Positions 4,835 through 7,488 of a DNA stretch of 7,488 nucleotides are shown here, piece by piece. Every line of letters starts with the position of its first letter. The first letter of the stretch is position 1. Made by a program: the position numbers and the translations under genes. The notes beneath the pieces were generated by a model that saw only the letters and a program-made list of their open reading frames with translations, was not told the origin of the DNA and did no database searches. This stretch comes from Tepidimonas sp. (GTDB lineage Bacteria > Pseudomonadota > Gammaproteobacteria > Burkholderiales > Burkholderiaceae_C): positions 1 through 7,488 of the forward strand of contig JANWZF010000114.1 of assembly GCA_025054905.1 (NCBI GenBank). The letters are read 5' to 3'.

Positions 4835-6790
4835 ATGAGCGCCCTCAACATTGCCACCCGCGCGCTGACCACCAACCAGGCGGCGCTGCAGGTCATCGGT
4901 CACAACATCGCCAACGCCAACACCGTGGGCTACACGCGCCAGCGCGTGGAGCTCAACTCGGTGCCAGGCCAGCAACTGGGCAGCGGCTATTTTGGCAAGG
5001 GCGTGCAGATCGAGGCGGTGGCGCGCGAGGGCTACGACGCGTTTCTGACGCGCGAGGCCAACAGCACGCGCGCCACTGCCGCCGCGGACCAGGTGCGGCT
5101 GCAATACCTCAAGAGCATCGAGTCGCTGTTCCCGTTGGGCGAGGGCAGCCTCGGCAAGCTGCTCAACGATGCGCTCAATGCCTGGACCGACGTGGCCTCC
5201 AGCCCCAGCGACAGCGCCGCGCGCCAGGTGGTGCTGGACCGCTTCGACCAGCTGGCGGGCCGCTTGCGCGACACGATGGTGCGCAGCGACGAAATCGCCA
5301 CCGGCGCGCGCCTGCAGGCCAGCGAGGTGACCCAGGAAATCAACCGCCTGGCGCAGGCGATCGCCCAGGTCAACGCCGCGATCGCGCGCTCCGAAGGCAG
5401 CGGCGCCAGCCCCAACGACCTGCTGGATCAGCGTGACCGGCTGATCGCGCAGCTCAACGAGCAGGTGCAGGTGACCACGCTGCCGGCCGACGATGGCACG
5501 CTGTCGGTGTTTGTGGCGGGCAGCCTGCCGCTGGTGCTGGGCAACCAGGCCGCCGGGCTGCGTGTGGTGCGCGCCGATCTGGATGGCGACCGCCAGCTCA
5601 AGCTGCAGTTCGTGCAGGGGGCCACCGCCTACGACGTGCCGGCCGACTTTCTGGGCGGTGGCAAGCTCAAGGGCTTGCTCGACTTCGTCAACCGCGATGC
5701 GGTGCAGACCCAGGCCGAGCTGGGGCGCATGGCGTTGGCGCTGGCCGAAACCGTCAACCGCCAGCAGCGCAGCGGGCTCAACCTGCTGGGCCAGCCGGGA
5801 GCCGACTTGTTCGCTTACGCGGCCTTGGCGGGCAAGCCGGCCGTGACCAACACCGGCTCGGGCAGCGTCGGTGCGGTGGTGGCCGACCCCACCCAGCTCA
5901 AGTCCGAGGACTACATCATCCAGATGACCAGCCCCACCCAGGGCTTCATCCAGCGCAGCCGCGACGGCTGGTACTGGAACGGCTCAGCCTGGCAGGCCAG
6001 CGCGCCAGGCACGCCGCTGACGCTCTCCACGGGCGTGACGGTCGACGGCCTGACCGTCACGGCCGCCGGCTCTGCGGCCGCGGGAGACCGCTTTGTGCTT
6101 TCGCCGGGAGCCACGGCGGCCGCCTCGCTGCAGATGGCGCTGGCGCGTCCGGCGGAGCTCGCCGCAGCCAGCCGGCTGTCGCTGGCGCTGGGCACCCCCA
6201 ACACCGGCAACGCCACGATCGAGGCCGTCTCGGCCACCGTGGTCAGCGGCACCTGGGCCATGCCCACCTTGCCGGCGGCGCTGACCTTTACGGCTCCCAA
6301 CACTTTTGCGCTGGCCGGCTTTACCCCGGCCTCGGTGACCTATACCCCGGGCCAACCGATGACCTTCAGCTACACCTCTGGGTCCAACACGGTCCAGGTC
6401 CAGATCACGCTGCGCGGCCAGCCCAACAACGGGGACGTGTTTCAGCTGCAAAACACACCTGCGCCCAGCGTAACATTCAACGGCGGCAACGCGCAGGCGA
6501 TGCTGGCGCTGCGTGACACGGTGATGTTCGACGGCAGCATCAGGCTGTCCGAAGGCTATGTCGCGGTGTTTTCGAACCTCGCCTCGCGTGTCAACGAAGG
6601 CAAGACGCGCGCGGAATTTTCCACGGCACAGGCCAACGACGCCGAGCAGCGCCGCGCCAACAAGGCCGGGGTCAACCTCGACGAAGAGGCCGCACGCATG
6701 CTGCAGTTCCAGCAGGCCTACCAGGCCACCGCCAAGTACCTGCAAACGGTGCAGTCGGTGTTTGACACGCTGCTGAGCACGTTCCGCTGA
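4835..6790 (+). CDS. flgK: Flagellar hook-filament junction protein FlgK (HAP1), enlarged central region
   Basis: FlgK forms the first junction layer between hook and filament. The product is 651 aa, about 100 residues longer than the enteric protein. The N-terminus MSALNIATRALTTNQAALQVIGHNIANANTVGYTRQRVEL is diagnostic and includes the axial motif HNIANANTVGY (23-33). The helical D1 part follows (about 100-215), with SPNDLLDQRDRLIAQLNEQV at 192-211. Residues about 330-555 form a Thr/Ala/Gly/Val-rich beta region containing two similar modules, each ending in GDxFxL (417-422 and 533-538). The C-terminus AGVNLDEEAARMLQFQQAYQATAKYLQTVQSVFDTLLSTFR is typical. The start is backed by AGGAGG (4822-4827), 7 nt upstream. 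Enterics transcribe flgKL partly from their own sigma-28 promoter; the 16-nt gap after flgJ leaves no room for one and none was seen in the end of flgJ. Confidence 0.97.
   Translation: MSALNIATRALTTNQAALQVIGHNIANANTVGYTRQRVELNSVPGQQLGSGYFGKGVQIEAVAREGYDAFLTREANSTRATAAADQVRLQYLKSIESLFPLGEGSLGKLLNDALNAWTDVASSPSDSAARQVVLDRFDQLAGRLRDTMVRSDEIATGARLQASEVTQEINRLAQAIAQVNAAIARSEGSGASPNDLLDQRDRLIAQLNEQVQVTTLPADDGTLSVFVAGSLPLVLGNQAAGLRVVRADLDGDRQLKLQFVQGATAYDVPADFLGGGKLKGLLDFVNRDAVQTQAELGRMALALAETVNRQQRSGLNLLGQPGADLFAYAALAGKPAVTNTGSGSVGAVVADPTQLKSEDYIIQMTSPTQGFIQRSRDGWYWNGSAWQASAPGTPLTLSTGVTVDGLTVTAAGSAAAGDRFVLSPGATAAASLQMALARPAELAAASRLSLALGTPNTGNATIEAVSATVVSGTWAMPTLPAALTFTAPNTFALAGFTPASVTYTPGQPMTFSYTSGSNTVQVQITLRGQPNNGDVFQLQNTPAPSVTFNGGNAQAMLALRDTVMFDGSIRLSEGYVAVFSNLASRVNEGKTRAEFSTAQANDAEQRRANKAGVNLDEEAARMLQFQQAYQATAKYLQTVQSVFDTLLSTFR
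6034..6061 (+). repeat. 10-bp perfect inverted repeat within flgK
   Basis: CGTGACGGTC (6034-6043) and GACCGTCACG (6052-6061) are exact reverse complements separated by 8 nt. They encode the near-symmetric peptide VTVDGLTVT (FlgK 401-409), a probable beta-hairpin in the central region, so repeated Val-Thr codons may explain the symmetry. Confidence 0.55.
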
Positions 6791-6805
6791 TCCAGGGGCT
6801 GATCA
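6788..6805 (+). promoter_or_regulatory. Short inverted repeat around the flgL ribosome binding site
   Basis: TGATC (6788-6792, starting with the flgK stop codon) can pair with GATCA (6801-6805, ending with the A of the flgL ATG). The 8-nt loop CAGGGGCT holds the probable ribosome binding site. A 5-bp stem with mostly A-T ends is weak and could be chance. Confidence 0.3.
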
Positions 6806-7488
6806 TGACGACCGTCTATCGCGTGGCCACGGCTTACAGCTACGACAACACCATCAACCGCCTGCAGCAGCGCGGTGCGCAGCTGGCTGAGCTGCAGGAC
6901 CAGCTGTCCTCGGGCAAGCGCGTGCGCCGCATCAGCGACGATCCAGCCGCGGCAGCGCTGGCCGAGCGCGAGCAGGCGCGCATGCAGCGCATCCAGTCCG
7001 ACCAGCGCGCGCTGGATGCGGCGCGGCGCAACATCGAGCTGGCGGAAAGTACCCTGGGTACAGTCAGCGACCTTTACCATCGTATCAAAGAGCTTTTGGT
7101 ACAAGGTGGTAATGGGGCGCTCAACACCAGCGACCGTCGCACCATTGCCGAGGAGCTAGAAGGCATCCGCGAGCGACTGCTGGCCCTGGCCAACACGCAG
7201 GATACGCTGGGCCGCCCGCTGTTCATGGGGCAGGGCGTGACAAATGCGTCTGGGCAGCCGTTTCGCGAAGTTCTCACACCAACGGCAGCGACCACGTACG
7301 GCCCCGATGCGCGCGAAGTCCAAGAGCAGATGCTGCGTGGGCAAAGTGCCCCCACCGAGACTGCGTTGCCATCGGTGATGGACGGGTATGTCATTTTTTC
7401 TGGCCGTCTGCGTGATGCGGCCTCGGCCATCGTGGCGCACACCAGCAGCAACACCGGAACCGCGCGTGGGACAGCGGTGCAGATCAAC
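6805..7488 (+). CDS. flgL: Flagellar hook-filament junction protein FlgL (HAP3), N-terminal part (3' end outside window)
   Basis: FlgL is the second junction protein, lying between FlgK and the flagellin filament, and is related to flagellin. The frame runs from ATG 6805 through the last base, giving 228 residues with no stop, so the gene is truncated by the window edge. The N-terminus MTTVYRVATAYSYDNTINRLQQRGAQLAELQDQLSSGKRVRRISDDPAAAALAERE carries the flagellin-type signature of LSSGKRV (35-41) followed by SDDPA (44-48). Further on are helical segments QRALDAARRNIELAESTLGTVSDLYHRIKELLVQGGNG (67-104) and LLALANTQDTLGRPLFMGQG (125-144), the point where these proteins enter the variable outer domain. 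The ribosome binding site is probably AGGGG at 6794-6798. The gene follows flgK by 14 nt and is probably co-transcribed. The coding sequence becomes less GC-rich from about 7045 onward. Confidence 0.95.
   Translation, partial: MTTVYRVATAYSYDNTINRLQQRGAQLAELQDQLSSGKRVRRISDDPAAAALAEREQARMQRIQSDQRALDAARRNIELAESTLGTVSDLYHRIKELLVQGGNGALNTSDRRTIAEELEGIRERLLALANTQDTLGRPLFMGQGVTNASGQPFREVLTPTAATTYGPDAREVQEQMLRGQSAPTETALPSVMDGYVIFSGRLRDAASAIVAHTSSNTGTARGTAVQIN

Noticed and set aside
3907..4896. A 329-codon open frame on the - strand opposite flgJ
   Set aside because: It is antisense to FlgJ, has low-complexity GC-driven composition and no family motif. The + strand frame has clear FlgJ motifs.
7049..7061. 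Palindrome GTACCC-T-GGGTAC in flgL, considered as an operator site
   Set aside because: It lies well inside coding sequence, has only 6-bp arms and has no neighbouring promoter elements.

Overview
The window is a single-strand, tightly packed stretch of a flagellar axial-structure operon: the 3' end of flgE, then complete flgF, flgG, flgH, flgI, flgJ and flgK, then the 5' part of flgL. All genes read on the + strand, in the order known from the flgBCDEFGHIJKL operons of beta- and gammaproteobacteria. The DNA is GC-rich, with strong G/C preference at third codon positions. A two-domain FlgJ (rod-capping plus peptidoglycan hydrolase), the presence of L- and P-ring genes (Gram-negative envelope) and the general protein style point to a betaproteobacterium, probably Burkholderiales (Comamonadaceae-like). 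That placement is inference from reading the proteins; no search was run.

Layout: flgE C-terminal part (1-483), flgF (511-1251), flgG (1281-2063), flgH (2089-2778), flgI (2814-3932), flgJ (3934-4818), flgK (4835-6790), flgL N-terminal part (6805-7488, open to the window edge). Spacers are 1 to 35 nt, so there is no gene-free stretch of any size. I see no RNA gene, mobile element, CRISPR array, convincing promoter or Rho-independent terminator, and the layout looks like one transcription unit continuing beyond both edges.

Together the genes build the outer half of the flagellar axis. FlgF and FlgG form the rod. FlgJ caps the growing rod and opens peptidoglycan. FlgI and FlgH form the P and L rings around the rod in the peptidoglycan layer and outer membrane. 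FlgE is the hook. FlgK and FlgL are the junction proteins joining hook to filament. FlgE, FlgF, FlgG and FlgK share the N-terminal axial-protein motif (HNxAN), and FlgE, FlgF and FlgG also share a C-terminal SNVD/SNVN motif.

I found no new system here. What merits a second look is at RNA level. The ribosome binding sites of flgI, flgK and, more weakly, flgL each lie inside a short inverted repeat. The flgJ-flgK spacer is entirely one inverted repeat from stop codon to start codon. A perfect 10-bp GC-rich inverted repeat falls in the linker between the two FlgJ domains. Other notes are a cysteine-free FlgI, an enlarged FlgK with two similar modules in its middle, and long exact repeats between the axial genes.
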